Assembly: GCA_048976805.1 (NCBI GenBank)
Contig: JBHGUR010000006.1
Location: 38,169-102,168, forward strand
Reading direction: 5' to 3'
DNA: 64,000 bases
Source: Ectobacillus sp048976805
GTDB taxonomy: Bacteria > Bacillota > Bacilli > Bacillales > Bacillaceae_G
Below are positions 1 to 9,274 of this stretch, one piece after another (the stretch's first letter is position 1; every line of letters starts with the position of its first letter). The notes below the pieces were generated by a model. It had not been told where the DNA came from, did not search any database, and saw only the letters and a list, made by a program, of their open reading frames with translations. The position numbers were made by a program, and so were the translations under genes.

Positions 1-1230
1 CAATTTACGTATCAAGACACATTGTATCCATCTATCCAGGGAAATCTCATTATAAATAAACAGCTGGAAATTTACGATAGACAGCTAAAACAAGCTGACA
101 GCAATCCACAACCGGCAAGCGGCAAATTAAATGAAGCTCTTCGTTTTTCAGGCGCAATCCGCATCGATAAGCAGCATTTGGCAGCCATTGACTACGCGGA
201 TTTTACGGGCTATTTTTATGAAAAAAACGGCACGCCTTTTATTCACAAAGCACACGGCCGTTTTTCATCCGTTGATTTTAAAGAAACGTTTGCCGATAAG
301 CTGAACAAACTCGGGTTTTTAAACATTAAGAAAGAAGATATACCGGACGCAAACAACAAAAATGGCCATGAAAAAATCGTACAAGCGATTTTAAACGGCA
401 AAAGCAACGTAAAAGTAATCAGCACAACGGCAGACTTAAGCGCCTCTGCTGCCGAAAAAGTGCTTTTTATTAAAAGGCAAGCGGCAACTGGCACAACAAC
501 AGAGAAAAACGCGCCGGCTCCTGAAGCGCCAAGTACGCTTGGCCATCTCATCGAAAAAGACGCGTTTGTCATTTCCGACAATGTCGAGTTGCGAAATGAC
601 AGCTCGCAGTGGCTTATTGTAGATGGCGATTTGGCGATTTACAGCAATCAAAAGCCGATTTCGATTATAGGAAATATTCTCGTTTTAGGCAATGTGTTTA
701 TATACGGCAACCCGGCTGATTTCGGGCATGAAACCGACAGCGTTTCGTTTGACTCCACCATCTACGCAACCGGAAAAGCGACCATTTACAGTACAAACAT
801 TAAAGGCGAAAATAACGGACAGCTTGTATTATTGTCACAGGATGATTTATTAATAACACGCATAAATGAGTTTCAAAATGCCGCTGGCGATATTGAGCCG
901 CTAGAAGCCTACTTGTATACAGATAAAAACGCCGAGCTGTACGGAATCGGCTCATTGTTTAAAATTTATGGCGGCATTTTCGCCAAGCGCGAGCTGACAA
1001 TCAATGCGATCCGGCAAAATGAAATGAACGTACCAGAGCAACTCCCGGATGCTACAAAGATTGACCTTCCTATCGTTTCCAGCAGTTTGCAGGAAGGGCA
1101 GCATTCCCGCTTTGTGGTCGAGCATAATAAAGATATTCTCCTAAATCAGCTCGATGCGCTCCCTGCTGTAAATACACTGCAATTTATTGTAGAAGATTAC
1201 CAGATTGAGGCGGGAAAAAAATCTATGTAA
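1..1230 (+). CDS. Unrecognised beta-rich protein, 3' part
   Basis: The frame is open from the first base, so the true start lies upstream; 409 residues are visible. I do not recognise a family. The N-terminal half carries mixed polar sequence, then an alanine/proline/threonine-rich linker (about residues 155-185), then a C-terminal part built of short alternating hydrophobic strands with Gly/Asn turns (for example DGDLAIYSN and GNILVLGNVFIYGN), which looks like a beta-helix or bactofilin-like fold. No signal peptide can be judged because the start is missing. A strong terminator follows the stop. Function unknown; a role in cell-surface or pilus assembly would be a guess from composition only. 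Confidence 0.7.
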   Translation, partial: QFTYQDTLYPSIQGNLIINKQLEIYDRQLKQADSNPQPASGKLNEALRFSGAIRIDKQHLAAIDYADFTGYFYEKNGTPFIHKAHGRFSSVDFKETFADKLNKLGFLNIKKEDIPDANNKNGHEKIVQAILNGKSNVKVISTTADLSASAAEKVLFIKRQAATGTTTEKNAPAPEAPSTLGHLIEKDAFVISDNVELRNDSSQWLIVDGDLAIYSNQKPISIIGNILVLGNVFIYGNPADFGHETDSVSFDSTIYATGKATIYSTNIKGENNGQLVLLSQDDLLITRINEFQNAAGDIEPLEAYLYTDKNAELYGIGSLFKIYGGIFAKRELTINAIRQNEMNVPEQLPDATKIDLPIVSSSLQEGQHSRFVVEHNKDILLNQLDALPAVNTLQFIVEDYQIEAGKKSM

Positions 1231-1237
1231 CGAGAAT

Positions 1238-1284
1238 GGGGCTGACCCGAAACGCTAACGCGTTTTGCGGTCAGTCCCTTTTTA
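1238..1284 (+). terminator. Intrinsic terminator of the first gene
   Basis: GGGGCTGACC pairs with GGTCAGTCCC (one mismatch or G-T), followed by a T-run; it starts 8 bases after the stop codon. Confidence 0.8.
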
Positions 1285-1287
1285 TTA

Positions 1288-1430
1288 GCTCTGTTAAACT
1301 TGATTGTTGCTTTTCCACTACAGGCGGACGCTTTCCGCGGGCGGGGCCGAGCCGCTTTTCCCGCCGGAATCGCCGCCTTTCATTCCCAATCAACAAATCA
1401 ATCAAAATCAACATTAGCCTTTAACAGAGC
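1288..1430 (-). repeat. Dispersed repeat family A, copy 1
   Basis: About 143 bp bounded by the inverted ends GCTCTGTTAAA and TTTAACAGAGC. The GC-rich middle contains GGCGGACGCTTTCCGCGGGC. Two further copies lie at 30,081-30,207 and 42,733-42,877 in the opposite orientation. Similar GC-rich short interspersed repeats are common in Bacillus genomes (from memory). No open frame of its own is convincing. Confidence 0.8.
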
Positions 1431-1455
1431 TTTTTTAGGCAAAAAAAAAAAATAA

Positions 1456-1527
1456 AAGAATCGCTCGATTTTTGTTAGAATGGAGTCACCACAACAACAT
1501 TCAATACAAAAACAAGGAGCGATTCTT
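1456..1527. repeat. Inverted repeat, possible insertion-sequence scar
   Basis: AAGAATCGCTC at the left pairs with GAGCGATTCTT at the right, with imperfect complementarity continuing inward. It sits in an AT-rich gap without a gene. It could be a residual transposon end region or a terminator for the minus-strand lipoprotein gene; sequence alone does not decide. Confidence 0.4.
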
Positions 1528-1551
1528 CTAAAGAGCTGACGGGCTTTACCT

Positions 1552-3150
1552 TTACCAGCGAAAAATAGGGGTATCGCTCGGCAAGCCCGGTGTTTCCTCT
1601 TCCGTGCTTTCTTGTGCCGCTTTGACAATTACCTTTACATTCTTTGCAGCCTCTTGCCCGAATTTATTTTTTACCTTTAATGTAACAACCGTTTCGCCCG
1701 CCTTTATCCCTTGTATCGGTATCGAATACACAATCTTTCCATTTCCAGGTACCGGCTGCTTATCGCCGCAAATAGCAATATTGCGATCCTGTGATTCGCA
1801 GCTAAGCGCCGCATCGGCCGGCATTACTGCAACATCTAATGTACTAGAAGCTTTTTCCTCTACTTCGGTAACAGAAGGTGCTTCTAATATAGGCGGTGTG
1901 CTAAACACGTTAATTTTTGTTTCACCCGAAGCCACGGCTGTCTGAAACTTATCTGTTGCTGTTACTTTCACTGTTGTGTTTCCGGGCTGAAGCGGTGTTA
2001 CATATAAATCACCGCCGATAATTTCAATTTTCGCAACATTTTGGTTTCCGAGCATAACCGGTTGGAAAGAAAGCACTTGCACTTGGGCAGGTACTGTTTC
2101 AATCGGAAATGCTTTTCTCCCTTCCTCTATATTCAGCTTCATTTCCGCCGGCAAAGACACCGCTTTTAAGCCTGGAGATACCGTTAACGTTAATGGTGTA
2201 AAGTATAAGGTTGCATTTGGCAGCTGACCATTTGTAATTTTTGCCGGATATTGTGCCGATCCTAGCGTATACGTTCCGCTTGCCCCTGCCTTTAGCGTAA
2301 ACGAAAAATCGATGTCCGTGCCTTCATAATCCCCCGCGGCATTTCTCGTAAACCTGCGCTCTCCTAGGCTTGCTCTTATATAATTTCCGCCGTTCTCCTT
2401 GTTAAACGTAAACCCTTCAGGCAATTGGACTGCTTCTAATTGCGGCGGAAGCTTTTCCTCAAACATGCCTATATCCATTGCTTCGGACTCTAGCATTCTC
2501 TTCGGATCAACAACTTCCTCAAATGTGCCCACTGCCGTTTTATTGCCATACCCTCTTTTTTCAGCCTCCACATATACAGAAATCCGGGCGAAGCTTGTAA
2601 ATATATGCTGGCTATTTACAACCGGGACTAGAACCGACACGGACTTGCCGCCGGTATTGGCTACCAATGTTTCCACTGCTGAAATAAACGGTCCTGTTTT
2701 ATTTCCTTTTACTTTCTGAAAGCCGAGTTTATTTAGGTCATCGATTGATAAAGATACAGGATGGCCCGATATGATTTCACTTTCCCAATTACCGGAAAAC
2801 GCAATGATATCCTTGGCTCCGTCTCCAAGAACAATTTTTTTATTATTTGAATTCATTGCGGCCTGTAATTCACTTTCATAGATGACAAATGGGCGCAGTC
2901 CCGGAACTTTTATTTGCTCAGCCTGAATCGCGGACGCGGGGATGACTGGCTTGAATCGGTAGCGAATTAATACATTGCTCCCTTCCTTCACTTCTATCGT
3001 CGTTGTGCCGGCAGCAAATGTTCTTGATAACGTTTTTTCATTAGCAGCTTGCAAGCTGGCAATATTATTTTTTTGTTCTTGTGTAGCATTTTCCGCCGAG
3101 CAGCCCATTAACATAAGCAATGTGAGCAAAGCCGTCCCCGTCTTCTTCAT
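1552..3150 (-). CDS. Lipoprotein with Ig-like repeats, function unknown
   Basis: 532 residues. The N-terminus is a clear lipoprotein signal: basic MKK, a hydrophobic core, and a lipobox ending LMLMGC, so Cys17 should be lipidated and the protein anchored on the outer face of the membrane. The rest is beta-strand-rich and includes segments around residues 330-420 and 430-510 resembling bacterial Ig-like domains (for example GNTTVKVTATDKFQTAV and AGETVVTLKVKNKFGQ). No catalytic motif was seen. SD GGAGATGAGG precedes the ATG. It stands alone, between a repeat region and the lut operon terminator. I assign no specific role. Confidence 0.8.
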   Translation of the reverse strand: MKKTGTALLTLLMLMGCSAENATQEQKNNIASLQAANEKTLSRTFAAGTTTIEVKEGSNVLIRYRFKPVIPASAIQAEQIKVPGLRPFVIYESELQAAMNSNNKKIVLGDGAKDIIAFSGNWESEIISGHPVSLSIDDLNKLGFQKVKGNKTGPFISAVETLVANTGGKSVSVLVPVVNSQHIFTSFARISVYVEAEKRGYGNKTAVGTFEEVVDPKRMLESEAMDIGMFEEKLPPQLEAVQLPEGFTFNKENGGNYIRASLGERRFTRNAAGDYEGTDIDFSFTLKAGASGTYTLGSAQYPAKITNGQLPNATLYFTPLTLTVSPGLKAVSLPAEMKLNIEEGRKAFPIETVPAQVQVLSFQPVMLGNQNVAKIEIIGGDLYVTPLQPGNTTVKVTATDKFQTAVASGETKINVFSTPPILEAPSVTEVEEKASSTLDVAVMPADAALSCESQDRNIAICGDKQPVPGNGKIVYSIPIQGIKAGETVVTLKVKNKFGQEAAKNVKVIVKAAQESTEEETPGLPSDTPIFRW

Positions 3151-3227
3151 AGATGCCTCATCTCCATTAAATATACATGTTATATTATCTTTCTATAATT
3201 ATATATAATTTTACAAATGGCAGGTAT

Positions 3228-3257
3228 AAAAAAAGAACGGGATGCCCGTTCTTTTTT
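3228..3257. terminator. Bidirectional terminator at lutC end
   Basis: AAAGAACGGG and CCCGTTCTTT form a 10-bp stem with a 3-nt loop, flanked by A-run and T-run. It terminates the lut operon on the minus strand and overlaps the lutC stop. Confidence 0.85.
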
Positions 3258-3963
3258 ACACTACTAAATAATACGCTTTTAACGGTCCGTGGACGCCGAC
3301 TACAAGATTCATCTCGATATCGGCGGAGTTGCTCGGGCCGGAAATAAAGTTAACGCAGGAAGCCGGAACCTCACCGCTTTCGACGCGCTTGTTCAAATCA
3401 TGAACGGCTTGCGTAATGCGCGGCACCAATGTTTCACGCGGAATAATCGCCACATAAATTTCCGGCAAAAAGTGGAGCGCGCGCCCTTGTCCTTCACGCG
3501 TTTGTACGACGATTGTGCCGGATTCGGCAAGCGTATAGTCGCTAAAGACAATTCCAAATTTGGCTCTCTCGGCAATCTTGAAGTTTCCTTCCTTTTTCGC
3601 CGGGTCCCATACATGCACTTCCACATTTGCAGCAGGCAATTCTTGCTGCAGCAGCCCCACCAGCCCGTATTCGGCAAAGCGCGGATCCTGCGATGTTATC
3701 ACCGGGCCTCCATGTTCAGCGACAAGCTGCTTCACTACATCAGCCAATTGCTCTTTCGATGTTTCAATGACTGTCGTATGAATATTGTTGCATTGTTTTT
3801 TAAATACCTCTAACAGTTCATCCTGTGTACAGCCGCTTAGCACTTCCCAATTCACATTATACTTCCATACGGGACGTGTTACACCGCTCGTTCTGCGCTC
3901 GCGGCCAAGCTGGCTCGCAATATGATTTAAAAATGAATCGCGATTTTGGATTGTTCCTTGCAT
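3256..3963 (-). CDS. lutC: Lactate utilisation protein C (LUD domain)
   Basis: 235 residues, the usual size for LutC. LutABC together oxidise L-lactate to pyruvate, feeding electrons to the respiratory chain. The C-terminal LUD fold is seen in the stretch with FGIVFSDYTLAESGTIVVQT followed by HFLPEIYVAIIP and the glycine-rich end FISGPSNSADIEMNLVVGVHGP. Its start overlaps the lutB stop (TAATG), which indicates translational coupling. Last gene of lutA-lutB-lutC. Confidence 0.93.
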   Translation of the reverse strand: MQGTIQNRDSFLNHIASQLGRERRTSGVTRPVWKYNVNWEVLSGCTQDELLEVFKKQCNNIHTTVIETSKEQLADVVKQLVAEHGGPVITSQDPRFAEYGLVGLLQQELPAANVEVHVWDPAKKEGNFKIAERAKFGIVFSDYTLAESGTIVVQTREGQGRALHFLPEIYVAIIPRETLVPRITQAVHDLNKRVESGEVPASCVNFISGPSNSADIEMNLVVGVHGPLKAYYLVV

Positions 3964-5387
3964 TAGTTGTTCCCGCCTTTCTTGTGCTCTTTAAACCAGT
4001 CGCGGAAGCGTTCCTTGCTTGGAGCCGGAAACTCGCGGATTTCAGTCCAGTTCTTTAATGGCCCTACACCTTTGGAAACACGATCCCCGGCAGTGAACGG
4101 ACTCATCGCGGCCGGAGCTACCTTAGAGCCAAGCTTATATAGCGCCGAAGAAGAGGCACCCATTCCAAACATTTTCATCGCCAGCTTTTCGCTAAGCGGC
4201 GCACGCCCTTCTTTTTCGACAATCACTTGACGGTGCTTAAGCAGCAGTTCGTGCAGCGGAATTTTCACCGGACAAGCATCTGTACAAGCGGCGCATAGGC
4301 TGGATGCGTACGGCAATTCTTTATAATCATCATAGCCGCCAAGCAGCGGTGTTAAAACAGCGCCGATTGGGCCTGGGTAAATCGAACCGTAAGAATGTCC
4401 GCCGACGTGGCGGTATACCGGACATACGTTAATGCATGCGGCACAGCGGATACATTGCAGCACTTGGCGGAACTCAGAGCCTAAAATGCCGGAGCGGCCG
4501 TTATCTACAATAACGAGATGGAACTCCTCCGGTCCGTCGCCTTCGCCCTCAGCAATCGGGCCGGCTACCGTAATGTAGCTTGTCAGCTTTTGGCCAACCG
4601 CACTGCGGCATAATAATCCGACCAATACATCCAACTCTTCCATTGTCGGAACGATACGTTCCATACCCATTACCGCAATTTGCGTTTTCGGTATCGCCAT
4701 TGCCAAGTCGGCATTTCCTTCATTTGTTACTAAACAAAGCGAGCCTGTATTCGCTACGGCGAAGTTGCAGCCCGTTACGCCAACTTCTGCTTCCATAAAC
4801 TTTTCGCGCAAAATTTTACGGACAAACTTTGTCATTTCATATGGGTCCTCAGAATGTTCATAGCCAAGCTTTTCTTTAAACACCTCGCGGATTTGCGATT
4901 TATTTTTATGAAGCGCAGGCGCCACAATATGGGACGGAGGCTCATGGTCGTCAACTTGTAAAATATACTCGCCAAGATCGCTTTCAACTACTTCACAGCC
5001 AATGCTTTCAAGCACTTGGTTCATGCTAATTTCTTCCGTTACCATCGACTTCGATTTGACAACCTTTTTCGCTTGCTTCTTTTCGACTACCTCTTTAATA
5101 TACTGTGCGGCTTCTTCTTTCGTTCTAGCAAAAAAGACGTGTCCCCCGCGCTTTGCCACATTGTCGCTTAGCTGCATTAAATAGTAATCTAAATTTTCCA
5201 ATGTATGCTGGCGAATTTGCTCGCCAAGCTCGCGCCACTCTTCCCAGTTTCCCAATTCTTCGGCGGCCGTCAAGCGGCGTGTATAGAGACGTTCCTGTGC
5301 GGATGAAACAGCACCGCGCATAACTGAATCTTGGATTCCGGAACCGATGCGATCATAAAATTTTTCATTGCTTGTTTTCATAGCCAT
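3963..5387 (-). CDS. lutB: Lactate utilisation iron-sulfur protein B
   Basis: 474 residues. An N-terminal LUD domain (about 70-300) is followed by two ferredoxin-type clusters, CIRCAACINVCPVYR and CAACTDACPVKIP, each giving CxxCxxCxxxCP ligands for a [4Fe-4S] centre; a C-terminal domain of unknown role follows (DUF3390 region in this family). This is the electron-carrying subunit of the LutABC lactate oxidation complex. Start ATG has SD AAGGGGG at proper distance. It follows lutA by 13 bases and overlaps lutC by one base. Confidence 0.95.
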   Translation of the reverse strand: MAMKTSNEKFYDRIGSGIQDSVMRGAVSSAQERLYTRRLTAAEELGNWEEWRELGEQIRQHTLENLDYYLMQLSDNVAKRGGHVFFARTKEEAAQYIKEVVEKKQAKKVVKSKSMVTEEISMNQVLESIGCEVVESDLGEYILQVDDHEPPSHIVAPALHKNKSQIREVFKEKLGYEHSEDPYEMTKFVRKILREKFMEAEVGVTGCNFAVANTGSLCLVTNEGNADLAMAIPKTQIAVMGMERIVPTMEELDVLVGLLCRSAVGQKLTSYITVAGPIAEGEGDGPEEFHLVIVDNGRSGILGSEFRQVLQCIRCAACINVCPVYRHVGGHSYGSIYPGPIGAVLTPLLGGYDDYKELPYASSLCAACTDACPVKIPLHELLLKHRQVIVEKEGRAPLSEKLAMKMFGMGASSSALYKLGSKVAPAAMSPFTAGDRVSKGVGPLKNWTEIREFPAPSKERFRDWFKEHKKGGNN

Positions 5388-5400
5388 AATATAATCCCCC

Positions 5401-6117
5401 TTAGCGGCTCGTTAATACTTCGGCGATATGCATCACACGCACATTTTTTCCTAAACGCTCCATCCGTCCGCCGATGTTCATTAAACATCCGCAGTCTGCG
5501 CCGATTAAGTAATTTGCTTCCGTTTCCATAACACTGTCTACCTTTTCATCTACCATTTGTTCTGAAATCGGCGTCATTTTTACAGAGAACGTTCCCCCAA
5601 AGCCACAGCAATTTTGTGCGTTTGGCAGTGGTTTCATCTCAAGACCCTTTACGTTGGAAAGAAGGATAAACGGTGCGTCCTTGACTCCGAGTAAACGTGT
5701 CATATGGCATGATGTATGGTACGTTCCTGTTCCTTCCAACCTTGCGCCTACATCTGTCACCTTTAGTACTTCCACAATAAATTGTGTCAGTTCATATGTT
5801 TTTGCTGCTAACGCCTTCGCGCGTTCTTCCCATTCCGGTTCATTTTTGAACATATGGGGATATTCCATAAACATCGTTGCACAGGAACCGGACGGCGCTA
5901 CAACATACTCTGCATTTTCAAATGTGCGGATCATATTTTTGGCCGCTTCCTTTGCCGGCTCCACATAGCCGCTGTTGTAAGCGGGCTGCCCGCAGCATAC
6001 TTGCGATTCTGGAAACTCCACTTCACAGCCTAAACGCTCTAGCAATTCCACCGTCGCCTTGCCGACATTCGTTTGGAACATGTCTATTAAACAAGTAACA
6101 AATAAAGTAACTTTCAT
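5401..6117 (-). CDS. lutA: Lactate utilisation protein A (CCG domains)
   Basis: 238 residues from the chosen ATG (MKVTLFVTCL), which has SD AAGGGGG 8 bases upstream; a longer in-frame reading to 6150 lacks one. Two cysteine-rich CCG motifs, CCGQPAYNSG and CCGFGGTFS, are the hallmark of the LutA/GlcF/HdrB family that binds an iron-sulfur centre. First gene of lutABC; the 186-bp space to lutR holds a LutR-like operator, so transcription of lutABC probably begins there. Confidence 0.94.
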   Translation of the reverse strand: MKVTLFVTCLIDMFQTNVGKATVELLERLGCEVEFPESQVCCGQPAYNSGYVEPAKEAAKNMIRTFENAEYVVAPSGSCATMFMEYPHMFKNEPEWEERAKALAAKTYELTQFIVEVLKVTDVGARLEGTGTYHTSCHMTRLLGVKDAPFILLSNVKGLEMKPLPNAQNCCGFGGTFSVKMTPISEQMVDEKVDSVMETEANYLIGADCGCLMNIGGRMERLGKNVRVMHIAEVLTSR

Positions 6118-6157
6118 TGCATAATCCCCCTTGATTGCATCGCCCTGCATTTATCTG

Positions 6158-6170
6158 GTCATCTGATGAC
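6158..6170. promoter_or_regulatory. LutR-type operator upstream of lutA
   Basis: Perfect inverted repeat GTCATC-T-GATGAC, 41 bases before the lutA start. From memory, LutR of B. subtilis binds a TCATC-N1-GATGA motif, which this matches exactly. Repression of lutABC by the adjacent FadR-type regulator, relieved by lactate, is inferred. Confidence 0.7.
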
Positions 6171-6242
6171 TTGCGAAAAAAAGAAAGAAACGAGCTATTC
6201 CAACGGAACAATCGATTCTTCTTTGCCACCGTAACAATAAAA

Positions 6243-6256
6243 GAAAACGCTTACTT
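6243..6256. promoter_or_regulatory. Possible CcpA (cre) site
   Basis: On the minus strand the site reads AAGTAAGCGTTTTC, close to the cre consensus TGNAANCGNWNNCW but with mismatches at the left edge. It lies in the lutA upstream region, where catabolite control would make sense. Weak on sequence alone. Confidence 0.3.
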
Positions 6257-6303
6257 ATACTTCTATATTGTAACAAAAAATTCAAATTTTAAAAGACTAA
6301 AAA

Positions 6304-7056
6304 TTATTTTTCTATTATTTCCGTATTTTTGTCGTTCCAAACAGCCGCCAGCATATTTTCAACCCCTGTTAAATGGTCATATACCGCTTGGCGCGCCGCC
6401 TCGCCATCTTGATTTACAATCGCATCATAAATAACCCGGTGCTCTTCCGCCAGCCGTTCCGCTGTCGTTTGTTCCCCATATAAGATAAGCTGACGCGTTT
6501 CGCCAATCGTTTCCGCCACCATTTCGGATACGTGGTTCATCAATTCAACAAGAATCCGATTGTGGGACGCTTTAGATACCGCCATATGGAAATGGAAATC
6601 AGCCTGTTCTCCTATTTTTTCGTCTCCGATTCCATTCTTCATTTCCCGAAGCCAGCGTTCCATTTCCTGCAAATCCTCCGCCGTCCGCCGCATGGCAGCA
6701 GCCTGTACAACACCCGTTTCTAATACTTTGCGCACCTCTAAAAGATTCATAATATCTTCCTGCTTCATAAGTATTGCCGTATTTAAAAACGTTGCGACCG
6801 CCGCCGCGCTAAAGCTCTTCACGTATGTCCCTTCGCCTTGGCGCATTTCAATAAGCCCCATCGCACTTAGGGCAGTAAGCGCTTCCCGCACGGCTGAACG
6901 TCCAACTTTAAATTCCTCTGCCAGCTGGTGGACAGGAAGCAGCTTGTCGCCCGGTTTTAACGTGCCATTTTTAATCATATCTAAAATCGCATCGGATACT
7001 TCTTCATATATCTTCTTCGGTTTAATTGATTTGTATTCCAGAAGCAACCACCCCAA
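6304..7056 (-). CDS. lutR: GntR/FadR-family regulator, likely LutR
   Basis: About 250 residues. N-terminal winged HTH of the GntR type (LKPGDKLLPVHQLAEEF ... VGRSAVREALTALSAMGLIE), then an all-helical FCD ligand-binding domain with its conserved Asp/His positions (DFHFHMAVSKASHN; AEEHRVIYDAI). Upstream of lutABC on the same strand, as expected for the lactate-responsive repressor. The start is uncertain: TTG at 7056 and TTG at 7047 are possible, no ATG is well placed, and GGGGTGG is the only ribosome-binding-like stretch. Confidence 0.85.
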   Translation of the reverse strand: MGWLLLEYKSIKPKKIYEEVSDAILDMIKNGTLKPGDKLLPVHQLAEEFKVGRSAVREALTALSAMGLIEMRQGEGTYVKSFSAAAVATFLNTAILMKQEDIMNLLEVRKVLETGVVQAAAMRRTAEDLQEMERWLREMKNGIGDEKIGEQADFHFHMAVSKASHNRILVELMNHVSEMVAETIGETRQLILYGEQTTAERLAEEHRVIYDAIVNQDGEAARQAVYDHLTGVENMLAAVWNDKNTEIIEK

Positions 7057-7209
7057 ACATTCTGTCAGTTACTGCCACATCCATAACAGGAATTGCAATA
7101 CTATCATTTTTTAATAATTTCCCGCTAATGGAAGTTTTAGTTTATATATCCTATTTTAGACCTAAACGATTGCAAGCTCAATACTTTATACACAATTTAG
7201 ACACAAATA

Positions 7210-8598
7210 TTATTCTAGTATCGGCAACTCAATGATAGCTGCTGTTCCTTTTCCCGCTTCACTTTCAATCCAAAAAGAGCCTTCGTGTATTTCGACAATT
7301 TGTTTTACAATGGCAAGACCGAGTCCCGTTCCGCCGTTTTGCCGGCTTCTCGCCTTATCGACCCGGTAAAAACGCTCTCCAAGCTTCTCCAAATGCTCTT
7401 TTGCAATCCCGATTCCAGTATCGGCAATCGTCAAGCGGCCAAAGCTGCCGTTTTGCTGTAAAGAAACAGAAATGCTTCCCGCGATTGGCGTATAGCGAAT
7501 CGCATTGTCCATAATATTGTGTATCACCTGCTGTATGCGGTCTTCGTCAACCTGTGCGATAATATCCGGGTTTAATTGTTTTTTTAGCATGATTTGTTTT
7601 TCCGTAAGCTTCGGTTCATACGTCTCGAGTGTGTCCTCTATTAATTGCGCGAGCACAAGCGGCTGCTTTTTGAGCGGAAATAAGTCTCCTTCAAGCTGCG
7701 CCAAATCTAATAAATCATGGACAAGGCGCTGCATGCGCCCCGCCTCCTTATGGATGAGCGCCATAAATTTCAGCTGCTGCTCCTGCTTTACCACTCCATC
7801 TAAAATCGCCTCGCTGTACCCTTTAATATAGCTAAGCGGTGTCCGCAGCTCATGGGATACATTCGCTAAAAATTCCTTGCGCTGCAAATCCTCCTTCTGT
7901 AAGGCGCGCGCCATTTTGTTAAAGGCTGCCGCCATTTTCCCGATTTCATCGTTTGAAGAGATGTTAATTCGTTCTGTAAAGTCTCCCTTTGACATTTTGT
8001 AAGAGATTCTCTCCATTTGCGAAAGCGGCTTCGTAACGGCAATGACGATTTTGCGCCCGATCCATGCCGTAAGGACAATAAGAGCAAAAGCGAGCGGCGC
8101 CAAAATTAAGCCCATCTCAAAAATCAAATCTTTAATTCCTTTGATTGGGAGATAAGAATAAATGATGCCAACCAGTTTTTTGCCGTCTAGTACAGGAACG
8201 ACAACCCCCATGATGTTCCGTTCAAACCGTTCTTCGTACCCTGTCTTGGCAATCGTCCTTCCTGCCAGCAGCTTTTGGCGGTCCTTTTCGCTAATAATCG
8301 GGTTGTATTGAATATCAAACGGCAGGCAAGCGCTTAAATCGCGGGGATTGCTAACAAATAGCAGCTCCGCGTTTGAAATCTTGTTAAAAGCGAACACTTG
8401 ATTCTCAAAATCTTGAAGCGGCACCTCGCTATTATACTGGGCGACAAGCCGTTTCCCTTCAGCCGTTAACGTTTCCTCCACATTTTGCACGTACAGCTTT
8501 TCATACGAATAAAGTGAAATAAAATACAAGCTTGCCACCGTTACGATAACAGCGGAGCTTATTGTTAGCCATAGCTTTTGAACCATTGTTAATTTCAT
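7210..8598 (-). CDS. Membrane sensor histidine kinase
   Basis: 462 residues from ATG 8598 (SD GAGGTG); a longer frame begins inside the regulator gene. Order: TM1 (about 5-25), extracytoplasmic sensor, TM2 (about 160-182), HAMP, HisKA with NVSHELRTPL phospho-acceptor, then the ATPase with N box (NIMDNAIRYTP), G1 (DTGIGIA) and G2 (GGTGLGLAI). The layout is that of PhoR/ResE-type EnvZ-class kinases. The 4-gene-wide arrangement lipoprotein, response regulator, kinase is tightly packed, so the kinase and regulator are partners. The signal cannot be named. Confidence 0.93.
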   Translation of the reverse strand: MKLTMVQKLWLTISSAVIVTVASLYFISLYSYEKLYVQNVEETLTAEGKRLVAQYNSEVPLQDFENQVFAFNKISNAELLFVSNPRDLSACLPFDIQYNPIISEKDRQKLLAGRTIAKTGYEERFERNIMGVVVPVLDGKKLVGIIYSYLPIKGIKDLIFEMGLILAPLAFALIVLTAWIGRKIVIAVTKPLSQMERISYKMSKGDFTERINISSNDEIGKMAAAFNKMARALQKEDLQRKEFLANVSHELRTPLSYIKGYSEAILDGVVKQEQQLKFMALIHKEAGRMQRLVHDLLDLAQLEGDLFPLKKQPLVLAQLIEDTLETYEPKLTEKQIMLKKQLNPDIIAQVDEDRIQQVIHNIMDNAIRYTPIAGSISVSLQQNGSFGRLTIADTGIGIAKEHLEKLGERFYRVDKARSRQNGGTGLGLAIVKQIVEIHEGSFWIESEAGKGTAAIIELPILE

Positions 8599-8602
8599 GC
8601 GC

Positions 8603-9274
8603 CTACACCTCAAACTTATAGCCTACGCCCCATACCGTTTGAATACAATCCGCGTGCTCCTTAAGCTTTAAGCGAATTGTTTTAATATGCGTGTCCACTG
8701 TCCTGGTACTGCCTGCATAATCATAGCCCCACACCTTTTCAAGCAGCTGCTCGCGGCTGAACACTTGGCCTTTATGCGCGCATAAAAACAGCAGTAAATC
8801 AAATTCCTTTACCGTTAAAGAGATTGCTTCTCCGTCTACTTCAACGCGACGCCCCTTTTCATCGATGGAGATCGGCCCCCACTTTAGCTCCTGCTTTGTT
8901 TCCTCCCTCGTATAGCGGCGCAGGACAGCTTCCATTCTGGCAATTAATTCTCCAGGGCTAAACGGCTTCACAATATAGTCATCCCCGCCTGTGCGCAATC
9001 CGTTGACGCGGTTCCACTCCTCTCCTTTTGCCGTTAAAAAAATAATCGGCACATCCGATGTTTTCCGTATTTCTTTGCATAATGAAATCCCATCCAGCTC
9101 CGGCATCATAATATCGAGAATAAGCAAATCAAATGCCTGCCGCTTTATTTTCATAAGTGCTTCTTTTCCGTTTTCCGCCTCTTCCCAACTATAGCCCGAA
9201 TTCTCTAAATACATGCCGACAAGCTGTCTCATATCACTTTCATCGTCTACTATCAATACTTTATAAGGCTTCAT
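8603..9274 (-). CDS. OmpR/PhoB-family response regulator
   Basis: 223 residues. Receiver domain with acidic pocket VDDES, phospho-acceptor in LLILDIMMPELDG (Asp about 53), Thr in FLTAKG and Lys in VKPFSPGEL; C-terminal winged helix (about 125-223) with the typical LTVKEFDLLLFLC and TVDTHIKTIRLKL. Start overlaps the end of the lipoprotein gene by 4 bases (ATGA), and the kinase gene follows immediately, so all three are co-transcribed. Confidence 0.95.
   Translation of the reverse strand: MKPYKVLIVDDESDMRQLVGMYLENSGYSWEEAENGKEALMKIKRQAFDLLILDIMMPELDGISLCKEIRKTSDVPIIFLTAKGEEWNRVNGLRTGGDDYIVKPFSPGELIARMEAVLRRYTREETKQELKWGPISIDEKGRRVEVDGEAISLTVKEFDLLLFLCAHKGQVFSREQLLEKVWGYDYAGSTRTVDTHIKTIRLKLKEHADCIQTVWGVGYKFEV

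Noticed and set aside
1236..1424. 62-codon frame after the first gene
   Set aside because: It covers a terminator and repeat A1; no SD and low-complexity arginine/serine composition.
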